A stretch of DNA of 64,000 bases from Microthrixaceae bacterium (GTDB taxonomy: Bacteria; Actinomycetota; Acidimicrobiia; Acidimicrobiales; Microtrichaceae): the NCBI GenBank assembly GCA_023957975.1, contig JAMLGM010000007.1, forward strand, positions 124,001 to 188,000, written 5' to 3'. The notes beneath the pieces are model-generated. The model was not told the DNA's origin. It made no database searches and saw only the letters and a list, made by a program, of their open reading frames with translations. Positions 1 through 8,447 of the stretch are shown one piece after another. Both the position numbers and the translations under genes were made by a program. Every line of letters starts with the position of its first letter. Positions within the stretch are counted from its first letter, which is position 1.

Positions 1-246
1 GAGATCGACGGAATCGAACCTCAGCCGATCCTGATCGGGCTCGATCGTGTCGGAATCGCCGTGCACTCGGGCAACTCGTGCAGTTCCGAAGCACTCGAGC
101 CGTCCCCGGTGCTCGCGGCGATGGGAGCCGACGCCCAGCACTCGCTTCGGATTTCGATGGGTCACCTCACGACCGACGAGGATATCGATCGGCTGCTCGC
201 CGAACTTCCACGGGTACTCGAGCAGCTCTGGGCACTGCGCCGCTGA
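1..246 (+). CDS. Cysteine desulfurase (NifS/IscS family), 3' end only
   Basis: The reading frame is open from the first base and gives the last 81 residues of a PLP-dependent class V aminotransferase. The segment SGNSCSSEALEPSPVL is the mobile active-site loop of cysteine desulfurases; its first Cys is the persulfide-forming nucleophile. It is followed by the usual LRISMGHLTTDEDID tail, where family members read 'iRiSlG..tt.eeid'. The family moves sulfur from L-cysteine to acceptors for Fe-S cluster assembly or tRNA thiolation. The N-terminal PLP domain lies outside the window, so the subtype (IscS, SufS or NifS-like) cannot be fixed. Confidence 0.88.
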   Translation, partial: EIDGIEPQPILIGLDRVGIAVHSGNSCSSEALEPSPVLAAMGADAQHSLRISMGHLTTDEDIDRLLAELPRVLEQLWALRR

Positions 247-280
247 GCCACTCCGCTGCACCGAACACTGCGCCGAAACA

Positions 281-330
281 GTTCTGGGCGCGCTAGCGAG
301 TCGGATGTGACCCGCGAGCGCGCCCAGAAC
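281..330. terminator. Hairpin between convergent genes
   Basis: Perfect 14-bp inverted repeat (GTTCTGGGCGCGCT at 281-294, its complement at 317-330) with a 22-nt loop. It sits between the ends of the converging cysteine desulfurase and usp genes. There is no T-tract, so bidirectional termination is inferred from position and stem strength. Confidence 0.55.
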
Positions 331-395
331 TCGTCCAGGCCCGGCCTCCTGCCGGAAAAGCCGCCCGGCCCGCCCAAGCAGGACGGCGGAACCGA

Positions 396-854
396 TCAGT
401 CGTCGCCGGTCATCACCAGCACCGGGCACGGGGCCTTGCGCAACAGTCGCTCATCGGTGCCGCCGAGCAGGTGACGTTCGAACCATCCGGTCTGGGTGGA
501 GCCGACGACGATGAGGTCGACGTCGTCCTCTCGAGCGACCGAGGCGATCGCGTCGGGGACCGAAGCCGACGATGGCACGATCCGCTCCACGACACTTCGT
601 GCGCCCAGCATTCGTTCGGTGCGCTCGATGGCCTCGCGTCCCTCTTCCTTCGCCTCCTGAAATCGTTCCTCGGCCTCGTCCTCGTCCATCAGCGGACCGG
701 CGAAACCGCCAGCGTCGAGCGCCGGGTCGTATTTCCCTTCGATGATGGACACGAGATACACCTCGGCATCGACCGGGATGTAGTCCAACGCCCGCTGGGC
801 GGCCTCGACCGATTCGTCGGTACCGTCGGTTGCAATCATCACACGAATACCCAC
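396..854 (-). CDS. Universal stress protein (UspA family)
   Basis: A single Usp domain of 152 aa, the usual length. It starts with a beta strand and Asp (RVMIATDGTDES) and ends with the ATP-binding signature VVGSTQTGWFERHLLGGT, which fits the G-2X-G-9X-G-(S/T) pattern, followed by the family's closing APCPVLVM. This suggests the ATP-binding subgroup, which acts in the cytoplasm in stress or dormancy responses. The GTG start at 854 is preceded by a GAGGAG ribosome-binding site 6 nt away. It is monocistronic, converging on the cysteine desulfurase. Confidence 0.9.
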   Translation of the reverse strand: MGIRVMIATDGTDESVEAAQRALDYIPVDAEVYLVSIIEGKYDPALDAGGFAGPLMDEDEAEERFQEAKEEGREAIERTERMLGARSVVERIVPSSASVPDAIASVAREDDVDLIVVGSTQTGWFERHLLGGTDERLLRKAPCPVLVMTGDD

Positions 855-968
855 AGCCGCTCCTCACGTCGTGCCTTGTTACGAACGCCAACCTCGCGTG
901 TACCTCGTGGCGTCAGTGCAACGGTAGCGCCCACAACCGGGGGGCGTGGCGTAGGCGGAGCGCCGGAC

Positions 969-1442
969 TCAGTCGTCCCAACGGCGGTCGGGGTCGTGTT
1001 CGGCGTCGTGTTCGGATTCGCCGAGCACGATGCTGGCGCACAGCCGCCGCAACTCCTCGTCGAACTCGGGATTGGGGTTCATTACCGAACTCACCGGCGC
1101 GGCCAACACGATTTCATCGCCGTCGCGCAGCCGCACCACCACCCCCGACCATCGCCGATGACGCGCCCGCTGGACGAGTTCGATCTCGGAAATCGGCACG
1201 CGACGAACCCACGTGAAATTCCGACTCACGAGGGTTCCGTCCTCGACCGACAAGCTGGTGGTCGACCATTGCAACACCGAGTGGCCGATTCCGATGACCG
1301 CGCCGAACGCCACGGCCTTCCAGACATCGACGAACTCGACGAACCCCAAGACGAGTGCCAGCAGCGCCCACAACGCCCCGTGGGCCACACCCCACATCAA
1401 CACGCTGCCCGGGTGGGTTCGAAATCGCGCACGGCCGCTCAC
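969..1442 (-). CDS. PH-like membrane protein, function unknown
   Basis: 157 aa. Two hydrophobic segments near the N-terminus (about residues 14-36 and 42-58) are followed by a beta-rich region with the pattern SLSVEDGTLVSRNFTWVRRV then PISEIELVQ, which resembles bacterial PH (bPH2-like) domains attached to membranes. The C-terminus is acidic and polar. The GTG start at 1442 has a TAATGT -10 box exactly 6 nt upstream, so it is probably leaderless. It is transcribed divergently from the histidine phosphatase. The fold assignment is from pattern only. Confidence 0.6.
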   Translation of the reverse strand: MSGRARFRTHPGSVLMWGVAHGALWALLALVLGFVEFVDVWKAVAFGAVIGIGHSVLQWSTTSLSVEDGTLVSRNFTWVRRVPISEIELVQRARHRRWSGVVVRLRDGDEIVLAAPVSSVMNPNPEFDEELRRLCASIVLGESEHDAEHDPDRRWDD

Positions 1443-1448
1443 GCTTCC

Positions 1449-1475
1449 ACATTACGTTCGCGGGTTGCCTAGTCT
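1449..1475. promoter_or_regulatory. Back-to-back leaderless promoters
   Basis: A -10 box TAATGT (minus strand, 1454-1449) lies 6 nt from the GTG of the PH-like gene, and TAGTCT (plus strand, 1470-1475) lies 6 nt from the GTG of the histidine phosphatase. With this spacing transcription should begin at or next to each start codon. Confidence 0.6.
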
Positions 1476-1481
1476 GCGTCG

Positions 1482-1982
1482 GTGACGATTTTCCTCGTTC
1501 GCCACGGCTCGGCGGGCCACCGCAATGATTCCGATCCCAACGACCTCGACCGCCATCTCGACTCGACGGGGCTGGTTCAGGCTGAGCGATTGGCCGCAGT
1601 CTTTTCCGGTGCGGAGCAACTGACCGGACTCGGCGACCTCGGGGTCCCGGCCGTCGAGCGGGTGTGGTCCTCTCCAGCGGCACGCTGCGTGGAAACCATC
1701 GAACCGACCGCGAGCCGCCTCGGTGTGTCGTTGTCCACCTCGCCCCACCTGTTGGAAGGCGCCGACATCGACGGAGCGTGGGAACTGATCGAATCGCTCG
1801 CCCGCGAGTCGGGCGACTCGGTGATGTGTTCCCACGGCGACATGATCCCCGAACTCATCCGACGCGCCCGGCTGCGCGGGATGCTGGTTCCGACGAAGTC
1901 GGGATGTTCGAAAGGCTCGGTGTGGGCGCTGTCGTGGGACGGGGATCGCTTCATCAGCGGCTCGTACGCAACGACCCGCTGA
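1482..1982 (+). CDS. Histidine phosphatase family protein (SixA-like)
   Basis: 166 aa, a compact phosphoglycerate-mutase-type fold. The catalytic RHG is at residues 7-9 (FLVRHGSAG), the second arginine lies in SSPAARCVET, and the second catalytic histidine in the CSHGD motif. Short stand-alone members such as SixA dephosphorylate phosphohistidine or small phosphoesters, and the size fits that subgroup. No substrate can be read from the neighbours. The GTG start is supported by the -10 box 6 nt upstream. Confidence 0.82.
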   Translation: MTIFLVRHGSAGHRNDSDPNDLDRHLDSTGLVQAERLAAVFSGAEQLTGLGDLGVPAVERVWSSPAARCVETIEPTASRLGVSLSTSPHLLEGADIDGAWELIESLARESGDSVMCSHGDMIPELIRRARLRGMLVPTKSGCSKGSVWALSWDGDRFISGSYATTR

Positions 1983-2043
1983 CCACCGACCACCGACCGC
2001 CGGCCGCGCGACAACGCTGCCCACCTGGACCGGGACGGGCTGC

Positions 2044-3267
2044 TCAGCTCGCCGTAGCGGTGCGATCCTCAATCCCCCACGGCGAGCGATGCTCGCCGGA
2101 CACCATGTCCAGAAACGGCACGGCATCGAAGGCCTCCGGACCGAGCACCCCGGCACCGTGCCACACTCCCTCGGCGATGAGTTCAGCGGCAACGGCCGGG
2201 AACAGCGCCGTCTGCCACACGACCGCCTGTGCGCCGTCGCGCGCCAGCGACTCGGCGTTGTCGACGACGTGGTACAGGTACACCTCTTTGTGCTCGCCGT
2301 CGGTGCCGGTTCCGCTGACCCAGGTGCCGGCACATGTCTTACCCGAGATCTCATCGGTGAGGTCGGCCGGGTTCGGTAGGACTGCGGCCACGACGTCGCG
2401 CGGCGACACCCGCTGGCCGCGTACCTCGACCGGATCGACCCGATCCAACCCGAGCTTGTGAAGGGTCTTGAGCACGTCGATGAACTCGTCGCCGAGCCCG
2501 TATTTGAACGTCACGCGGTTGCAGTCGATCCAACGGGGCACCAACAGCACCTCCTCGTGTTCAACGTTGACGCATTCGACCGGACCGATGCCCTCGGGAA
2601 ACACGAAGGTCTCCGGCTCGCTGAACGGCTCGGTGGTGTACCACCCGCGCTCGCGCTCCCAGATCACCGGCGGGTTGAGGCACTCCTCGATCGTGGTCCA
2701 GATGGAAAATGTCGGCGCGAAGTCGTAGCCGGCGACCTCGAGGTTGGCCCCGTCGCGCACGCCGATCTCATCGATGGAGCTGAAGAGGTGATCCGACGCG
2801 TACCGGGCGAACACATCGGCGAGACCCGGCTCCACACCCATCCCGCACAAGGCGAGCAGCCCGCGTTCTGCCCAGGCATCGTGGCGCGCGAACTGTTCGT
2901 CACCCAGCTTCACCCCGCACACGGCGTGGGGGTCGCCCGGATGGGGGCTCGACAGCGACATCGCCATGTCGATGTAGGTCACACCCGCCGCAAAGCAGCC
3001 CTCGAAGATCGGCATGACGAAGCGAGGATCCGCGGCGTTCAGGACCAACGTGGCCCCCGCGTTGGCAATGGCCGCGGCGACCGCCGCCGAGTCGGACGCG
3101 TCGACCGCCATGGCACTCACCCTGGCATCGCCCGTGCGGGTCGCAGCGCGTTGCGCTCGCGCAAGATCGATGTCGGCGAGGACCAACGTCTCGAAGAACC
3201 CCCGCCGGGACACGATCGTTGCGAACGCGGAACCGACACCGCCGGAACCGATCACGAGGATTTTCAT
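2044..3267 (-). CDS. Saccharopine dehydrogenase family protein
   Basis: 407 aa. The N-terminal Rossmann motif VIGSGGVGSAFA (residues 5-16) binds NAD(P). The body VLNAADPRFVMPIFEGCFAAG and GMGVEPGLADVFARYA matches the saccharopine dehydrogenase/carboxynorspermidine dehydrogenase family (Lys9-like catalytic domain). Such enzymes make or split C-N bonds between amino acids and keto acids or polyamines. The substrate here is not evident; lysine or polyamine metabolism is the family range. Monocistronic, with a TAGAGT -10 box 6 nt before the ATG. Confidence 0.78.
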   Translation of the reverse strand: MKILVIGSGGVGSAFATIVSRRGFFETLVLADIDLARAQRAATRTGDARVSAMAVDASDSAAVAAAIANAGATLVLNAADPRFVMPIFEGCFAAGVTYIDMAMSLSSPHPGDPHAVCGVKLGDEQFARHDAWAERGLLALCGMGVEPGLADVFARYASDHLFSSIDEIGVRDGANLEVAGYDFAPTFSIWTTIEECLNPPVIWERERGWYTTEPFSEPETFVFPEGIGPVECVNVEHEEVLLVPRWIDCNRVTFKYGLGDEFIDVLKTLHKLGLDRVDPVEVRGQRVSPRDVVAAVLPNPADLTDEISGKTCAGTWVSGTGTDGEHKEVYLYHVVDNAESLARDGAQAVVWQTALFPAVAAELIAEGVWHGAGVLGPEAFDAVPFLDMVSGEHRSPWGIEDRTATAS

Positions 3268-3273
3268 GGCGCG

Positions 3274-3279
3274 ACTCTA
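3274..3279 (-). promoter_or_regulatory. -10 box, leaderless promoter of the saccharopine dehydrogenase-like gene
   Basis: TAGAGT on the minus strand, 6 nt before the ATG at 3267. Confidence 0.5.
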
Positions 3280-3360
3280 CGGGAGCGTCGCACTGAAGCG
3301 TCGCGAAAAGCTCGGCGCGGCGAATGATCTCCGCGCCGCGGCCCACCCCGAGGCGCGCGA

Positions 3361-4569
3361 TCAACCCCCCGACGCGGATGCCTGCCGGGTCACCTCGGCG
3401 CGGATCTCAGCGGCGCCGACGTAGGGCGACACCAGCGGGGAGATCTCGCGATCCCCGAGCGCATCGAGGTCGGCCAACGACGCGTCGTAATCGCCCAGCC
3501 ACATGTTCCAGGTTGCCCGCAACAGCAGCGCGGTCGGGTCCTGTGGGTCGATCACGAGCGCCTCGTCGGCGCTGGCGAGGGCCGTGGGCAGGGTCGCCGC
3601 GGCGAGTTCGTTGTCGATGGTGGCCAAGAGCCCCAGGGTGAAGGACCGCAGGGTCAGGAACTGCGCGTTGTCGCGGTGAGCGTCGAGTTCGCCCTCGAAG
3701 CACTTCACCGCGTCGGCCAACGTCGTCGCAGCCTTCGCCAGCGCGTCGCCATCGGGTGAGTCACCGGCCGAACCGTCTCCGGCCGACGAGGTCGCCTCGC
3801 CGAGCTGGGTGCCGGCCGTTTCGGTCTGTTCCCAACACGCCGCGGCGTCCGGTCCCAGCAGGCCCAGCGCGATCTTTCGTTCGAGGCCCTGGCTGGCGAG
3901 CGTGTTGCGCACCGCCGGCGAGGGGTCGAGCGCCATGAGTGCGTCGATCGCCTCCTGTGCACCGGCAAAGTCCCCGGTGTCGGCACGGACCGAGGCGATG
4001 AACACCCAGACGTCGGGAAAGGTCGGATCGAGTTCGACGACGCGATCAAAGCGTTCCATGGCCTCCTCTGGACGGTCGGTTCGGGCGAAGGCCCAGCCCT
4101 GGTAGGTGAGGTAGGTGACATTGTCGGGAGCATCGGCCAACAATTCGTCGTAGCACGCAATGCCCTCCTGCGGTTCCGACATCGACAGCGTCATGCAACG
4201 TCTCGCGCCGGCACCGGGCGAGGCCGTGTTGCCGGTGAGGCTCTCGTCGCCGACCCGACTGGCTGAAGCGTTGATCAACAGCACCGCGGCGACCACCCCG
4301 AACACGAGACACCCGCCGATCCACGCCAGGCGTCGCGACAGCGCTGGGCGCGCCGCGGCCTGGCGCTGTGCGAGTTCGTCGGTGTGTTCCTCGAGGGCCT
4401 CGATCGCCGCCGCCGCCCGCGCGACGTAGCCGCGGCGCAGTTCCTCGTAATCCTCCTCATCGACATCGCCGGCGTCGCGTTCTCGATCGAGATCACGAAT
4501 CGAGTCGAGCAGGTAGTCGCGTTCCTCCTCGAGACGGGCGATCGCGTCGAGGTCGATCCTTCGGGCCAT
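3361..4569 (-). CDS. ccmI: Cytochrome c biogenesis protein CcmI-like, TPR
   Basis: 402 aa and last gene of the ccm operon. It has a charged N-terminal coiled-coil-like region (about 1-75, EERDYLLDSIRDLDRERDAG), one membrane segment (about 82-103) and then TPR repeats (DNVTYLTYQGWAFARTDRPE and following). CcmI chaperones apocytochrome c through its TPR domain to the CcmF/CcmH ligation complex. The topology differs from proteobacterial CcmI (charged region before a single membrane anchor), so orthology rests on position and TPRs. ATG overlaps the ccmH stop by one base (TGATG), showing translational coupling. Confidence 0.75.
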   Translation of the reverse strand: MARRIDLDAIARLEEERDYLLDSIRDLDRERDAGDVDEEDYEELRRGYVARAAAAIEALEEHTDELAQRQAAARPALSRRLAWIGGCLVFGVVAAVLLINASASRVGDESLTGNTASPGAGARRCMTLSMSEPQEGIACYDELLADAPDNVTYLTYQGWAFARTDRPEEAMERFDRVVELDPTFPDVWVFIASVRADTGDFAGAQEAIDALMALDPSPAVRNTLASQGLERKIALGLLGPDAAACWEQTETAGTQLGEATSSAGDGSAGDSPDGDALAKAATTLADAVKCFEGELDAHRDNAQFLTLRSFTLGLLATIDNELAAATLPTALASADEALVIDPQDPTALLLRATWNMWLGDYDASLADLDALGDREISPLVSPYVGAAEIRAEVTRQASASGG

Positions 4570-5183
4570 CAGGTGGACCCCGGGTCATCCGCAGCGCCGC
4601 CGGCACTCGCCGCGCCGCCGGCACTCGCCGCGCCGCCGGCATCCGCCGAGACGCCGGAGACGCCGGCCCGCAACGCCGCCTCGACCTTCGCCGCGCCGGC
4701 GGCGTCGACCCGCAACGACGCCGAGGAGTCACGGCGGGAACGCGCGCTCATGAAGGCCACCCCCATCCCGGCGACTCCACCGAAGGCAACTACCACCGGC
4801 AACACCCACACCAATGCGCCGATACCGGTGCCGCGGGGGTTCAGTAGAACACGTTCTCCGTAGGCCTGGGCCATCGCGGTGAAGATCTCGTCGTCGGACT
4901 TTCCGGCCCTCATCTGTTCCTCGATCGCGGCGCGCATCGTCTGGGCGAAACCCGACTGAGAACTGGCAACCGATTCACCCGAACACTTCAGGCACTTGAG
5001 TTGCTCGGCGATGCGGTGCAGCCGATCCTGCGAGGTTCCCTCCACCGGCGCGGGCCTCGCCCCGAGCGCGAGCAGCACCACCACCGCGACCAACCCGAGC
5101 GCCCAACCGGCCCGGCGAAGGGTGCGCGACTGCGGGCCGTTCAGGTTCCCACGCGTGCTGCGCCCCGTTGCGCCAGCACCCAT
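4569..5183 (-). CDS. ccmH: Cytochrome c biogenesis protein CcmH
   Basis: 204 aa. After one membrane segment (about 26-43) comes the CcmH signature QLKCLKCSGESVASS with the redox pair Cys64/Cys67, which reduces the apocytochrome CXXCH thiols outside the membrane. A second membrane segment near ALVWVLPVVVAFGG follows. The C-terminus carries an imperfect AGGAAS repeat (three copies of an 18-bp unit near 4590-4640) that looks like low-complexity expansion. Start and stop overlap by one base with ccmG and ccmI. Confidence 0.92.
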   Translation of the reverse strand: MGAGATGRSTRGNLNGPQSRTLRRAGWALGLVAVVVLLALGARPAPVEGTSQDRLHRIAEQLKCLKCSGESVASSQSGFAQTMRAAIEEQMRAGKSDDEIFTAMAQAYGERVLLNPRGTGIGALVWVLPVVVAFGGVAGMGVAFMSARSRRDSSASLRVDAAGAAKVEAALRAGVSGVSADAGGAASAGGAASAGGAADDPGST

Positions 5184-5728
5184 CAGCGACCGCCCTCGTC
5201 GTTCCAGCGCTGCATCTCGGCCTCCACTTGAGCCGCGGTGATGCCGCCGATGAACTTCTTGATCACGATGCCATCCGGAGCCACCAGATAGGACTCGGGC
5301 AGCCCGATGACCCCGAATTGCACGTTGATGTCCACCCCCAGCCCCACCAGGACGGGAAACTCGCCACCGTGGTCGTCGAAGAACTGCTGCACGGTGGGAG
5401 CCGGTTCGTCATAGGCAATGCTCACCACGGCCGCATCGCCACTTTGACCATGACGCTCGGAGAACAACTTGAGCTCCGGGTGCTCGGCCACGCACGGAGG
5501 GCACCACGTGGCAAAGAAGTTCACGAGCAGGAACTGCCCGAGGTAGTCGTCGCTGCGAAACGGACGGCCTTGCAGGTCGGTCGCCTGCAGTTCGGGCATC
5601 TCGCGCCCGACGATGCTGTTGGTGTCGGTCGCCTCGTCGTCGCGCACGCTGGCGATGACGAACACCGCGATCAGTGCTGCCATCACGATCCCGACGATCG
5701 ACGCGATCACCGCTGGCCGATTCTTCAA
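5183..5728 (-). CDS. ccmG: Thiol:disulfide interchange protein CcmG/DsbE
   Basis: 181 aa. Thioredoxin-like protein anchored by an N-terminal membrane segment (about 6-27), with the active site FFATWCPPCV (Cys76, Cys79). It passes electrons to CcmH for apocytochrome reduction. The TTG start at 5728 is chosen because it overlaps the ccmF stop (TTGA) and begins just before the membrane anchor; the longer upstream frame to 5887 is only the shadow of ccmF. The region GLPESYLVAPDG carries the conserved cis-Pro region of CcmG. Confidence 0.92.
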   Translation of the reverse strand: MKNRPAVIASIVGIVMAALIAVFVIASVRDDEATDTNSIVGREMPELQATDLQGRPFRSDDYLGQFLLVNFFATWCPPCVAEHPELKLFSERHGQSGDAAVVSIAYDEPAPTVQQFFDDHGGEFPVLVGLGVDINVQFGVIGLPESYLVAPDGIVIKKFIGGITAAQVEAEMQRWNDEGGR

Positions 5729-7719
5729 TTCACCGCTCCTTCGGCGATCTGGGCTGGGTGCGATGGCGGGTCGTCGGACGTGACCTCGGTCGACTCCGAC
5801 ACAGGTGCGAGCGGGTCTCTGCGGCGCCCGGGAAACGCAGCAAGAACGGTGCCCAGCACCATGACCAACCCGCCGATCCACAACCATTGAATGAGTGGCT
5901 CGACGACGACGAGCAGCCGAATCGTCGGATCCGAGGTGGTCGGCTTGCGAAGCAGGTTCATGTAGAGGTCCTCGGTGAACGACACCCGCACCGAGGGCCT
6001 CGACACCTCCATTCCCGTCATGAGGTACTGGTTGATCGCCGGTTCGAAGGTCCGCCCATCGTTGACCCGGATGCCCGCACGAATCTCGTTTCGGTTGGAT
6101 TCGGTGACGACCCGGTTCGACACGTACTCAAACGTGTGACCGCCCACCGACACCCGATCACCGATCGTCATCGTGAACTCGCCCTGACGACTGAAACTCG
6201 ACGAGGCGGTGAAGGCCACCGCGATCAACAGCACCCCGAGGTGCACCACCATGCCACCGTTCGCCCGCCCGACAAAGCCCCGCCAACCCTGTCGTCGGGT
6301 GGCCAGCACGAGTTGGCGCAGCACCGAACCGGCAGCGAATCCACACAGCCAGAATCCCAACAGCGGCGCCACGCCACGAGCGCCGACCGCGACCGCGAGG
6401 CCCAGCACCAGCACCGAGGTCCACATCGGCCACCAGAGTCGCTTGCTCAGCAGTTCCGCCGACGCGGCGCGCCACGGCAAGACCGGAGCGACCGCCATGA
6501 GGAACAACATGACGAGACCGATCGGCGTCGACATCGTGTCGAAGAACGGAGCCCCGACGCTGAGCGTGTCGTCGTTGAGCGCTTCGACGACGAGCGGGAA
6601 CACGGTGCCCAGCAACACCACGAAAGCAAAGGCGGCAAACAACACGTTGTTGGCGAGAAACGCGCCTTCGCGGCTCAACGGCGAATCGATCGCGCCGGGT
6701 GAGCGCAGCCGTTCCCCCCGCCAGCCGATCAGCACGAGCGCGACGATCACCACGACGGCGAAGAACCCCAACAGGGTCGGGCCGACCGCGCCGTCGCTGA
6801 ACGCGTGCACCGACTGCACGACCCCCGACCGCGACAGGAACGTGCCGAGGATCGTCAAGGCGAAGGTCGCGATCACCAGCGACAGGTTCCAGACCCGCAA
6901 CATGCCGCGTCGTTCCTGGACCATCACCGAATGCAGGTACGCGGTGCCGGTCAGCCACGGGAGAAACGAGGCGTTCTCCACCGGGTCCCACGCCCAGTAG
7001 CCACCCCAACCCGACACCTCGTAGCTCCACCAGGCGCCGAGCACGATCCCGGCCGTGAGGAACCCCCACGAGATGACCGTCCAGCGTCGGGTTTCCGCCA
7101 GCCACCCTTCACCCAGGCGGCCGGTGATGAGCGCAGCCATGGCGAACGCGAAGGGGACGGTGAACCCGACGAATCCGATGTAGAGCATCGGCGGGTGAAA
7201 CGCCACGAGGATGTGGTTCTGCAACAACGGGTTCGGACCCGGCCCGTCGAAACCGGGGGGCTGACCCGAGCCACGAAACACCGGCGCCGCGGTCAGCATC
7301 AGCGTGAAGAAGAAGGCGGTGACGATGAACATGATCACCATCGCCCACCCCAACAGGGCGTCTCCGATCCGGCCTTTGAACTTCGCACCCACCATGACGG
7401 TGAAGATGCTGAGCAGCAGGCCCCACAACAGCACCGACCCCTCGAGCGCCGACCACATCGTGGCGACGTTGAACGGGAACGGGGTTTTCGAGCTGCCCGT
7501 CTCGGCCACGTACGCGACCGACGTGTCGTTGGTGATCAGCGACACCTGCATCACCAACACTGCGATGACCGCGCCGACCAACGACAGCGAGGCCATGGGG
7601 CGCGACCACAACACGAGATCGGCGCGACCGCGAATCACCCCGGTCGCCACGACCACGGCTCCCGCCACGCACGCGAGCAGCGTGAGGACGAGTGCGGCGT
7701 TACCGAGTGAAACTGCCAT
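5725..7719 (-). CDS. ccmF: Heme lyase CcmF
   Basis: 664 aa, the usual CcmF size, with about 14-15 hydrophobic segments. The tryptophan-rich WWD heme-handling motif WGGYWAWDPVENASFLPW lies at about 238-255. The histidine-bearing external loops (NHILVAFHPPMLYIGF; AYLHSV) are present. CcmF ligates heme from holo-CcmE to reduced apocytochrome. It is followed directly by ccmG (4-nt overlap) and preceded by ccmE (9-nt gap). Confidence 0.96.
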   Translation of the reverse strand: MAVSLGNAALVLTLLACVAGAVVVATGVIRGRADLVLWSRPMASLSLVGAVIAVLVMQVSLITNDTSVAYVAETGSSKTPFPFNVATMWSALEGSVLLWGLLLSIFTVMVGAKFKGRIGDALLGWAMVIMFIVTAFFFTLMLTAAPVFRGSGQPPGFDGPGPNPLLQNHILVAFHPPMLYIGFVGFTVPFAFAMAALITGRLGEGWLAETRRWTVISWGFLTAGIVLGAWWSYEVSGWGGYWAWDPVENASFLPWLTGTAYLHSVMVQERRGMLRVWNLSLVIATFALTILGTFLSRSGVVQSVHAFSDGAVGPTLLGFFAVVVIVALVLIGWRGERLRSPGAIDSPLSREGAFLANNVLFAAFAFVVLLGTVFPLVVEALNDDTLSVGAPFFDTMSTPIGLVMLFLMAVAPVLPWRAASAELLSKRLWWPMWTSVLVLGLAVAVGARGVAPLLGFWLCGFAAGSVLRQLVLATRRQGWRGFVGRANGGMVVHLGVLLIAVAFTASSSFSRQGEFTMTIGDRVSVGGHTFEYVSNRVVTESNRNEIRAGIRVNDGRTFEPAINQYLMTGMEVSRPSVRVSFTEDLYMNLLRKPTTSDPTIRLLVVVEPLIQWLWIGGLVMVLGTVLAAFPGRRRDPLAPVSESTEVTSDDPPSHPAQIAEGAVN

Positions 7720-7728
7720 CGGTCCCGG

Positions 7729-8298
7729 TCACGACCCCGACTTGGTGGCGGTCGCCTCGGCATCGATTTCGGCTTCGGTGATCCGATCGTCGTGATCTTC
7801 TTCGTAGCTCTCGTCGTGTTTCACCAGAACCCGGTTGCTGTGGAACTCCTCGCCGACGAAGCGGCCCTCCACCACGAGCGGGATCGACTCGCCGAACAGG
7901 TCGGGCACCTCACCGGTGTGTTCGACCTGCACCGATACCCCGTGGAACGACAACAGGAATCGCACGCGGTCGCCGTCCTCGACCGACCCCTCGATGACGT
8001 TGCCCTGAAGTCGGATCCGCTTGTCACCGATTTCGGTGCGCCGCTCGACGGCCTCGTCCACGTTGTAGAAGTACGTCGACGCGCCGATCAGGCTGTACCC
8101 CACGAACACCAGTGCGGCCACGACCGCGACGAGCACTCCCCACATGCCCCATTTTCGCGCCCCGCCTCCGCCTCCACCGGAACCGGTGGCGGACACGTCG
8201 CGCGGCGTGAGTTCGAACGCGTCATCGGTGGTTCGGGCGTCGATCGACTCTTCGCCGATGCCGCCACCGTTCATCCCTCCCGACGTGGTCACATCCAC
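7729..8298 (-). CDS. ccmE: Periplasmic-type heme chaperone CcmE
   Basis: 189 aa. A polar, glycine-rich N-terminus (about 1-47) precedes a single membrane anchor (about 50-72) and the beta-barrel domain with YFYNVDEAV and RLQGNVIEGSV. The heme-attachment motif is VLVKHDESY: His161 is the covalent heme site and Tyr165 the second ligand. This is the His variant, not the Cys variant (CxxxY) known from several non-proteobacterial CcmE proteins. The GTG start at 8298 overlaps the ccmD end by 10 nt; a start a few codons downstream is possible. Confidence 0.93.
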   Translation of the reverse strand: MDVTTSGGMNGGGIGEESIDARTTDDAFELTPRDVSATGSGGGGGGARKWGMWGVLVAVVAALVFVGYSLIGASTYFYNVDEAVERRTEIGDKRIRLQGNVIEGSVEDGDRVRFLLSFHGVSVQVEHTGEVPDLFGESIPLVVEGRFVGEEFHSNRVLVKHDESYEEDHDDRITEAEIDAEATATKSGS

Positions 8299-8447
8299 CG
8301 CCGCTCGTCCTCGGGAACACGCTTGGACAGGTGCCTACCCTTGCGGATGACCATCAGCGCGTACCCGCCGATCACCCCGACGGTGACGGCCCACGAGATT
8401 CCCACCGAAACCCAGGCCGTCGTGTTGTCGATGGCGGTTGCGATCAT
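8289..8447 (-). CDS. ccmD: Small membrane protein CcmD
   Basis: 52 aa, starting MIATAIDNTTAW and with one membrane helix (about 12-34, SVGISWAVTVGVIGGYALMV) followed by a basic tail RKGRHLSKR. CcmD is a short protein that releases holo-CcmE from the CcmABC complex, and it is normally encoded exactly here between ccmC and ccmE. Its ATG overlaps the ccmC stop (ATGA), and its last codons overlap the ccmE start. Confidence 0.85.
   Translation of the reverse strand: MIATAIDNTTAWVSVGISWAVTVGVIGGYALMVIRKGRHLSKRVPEDERRWM

Noticed and set aside
4590-4640. Tandem repeat in ccmH as a phase-variation tract.
   Set aside because: The unit is 18 bp, a multiple of three, and only changes the number of AGGAAS residues in the tail.
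5729-5887. A longer N-terminus for CcmG.
   Set aside because: The extra residues are arginine-rich shadow sequence of ccmF; the TTG at 5728 starts just before the membrane anchor and overlaps the ccmF stop.
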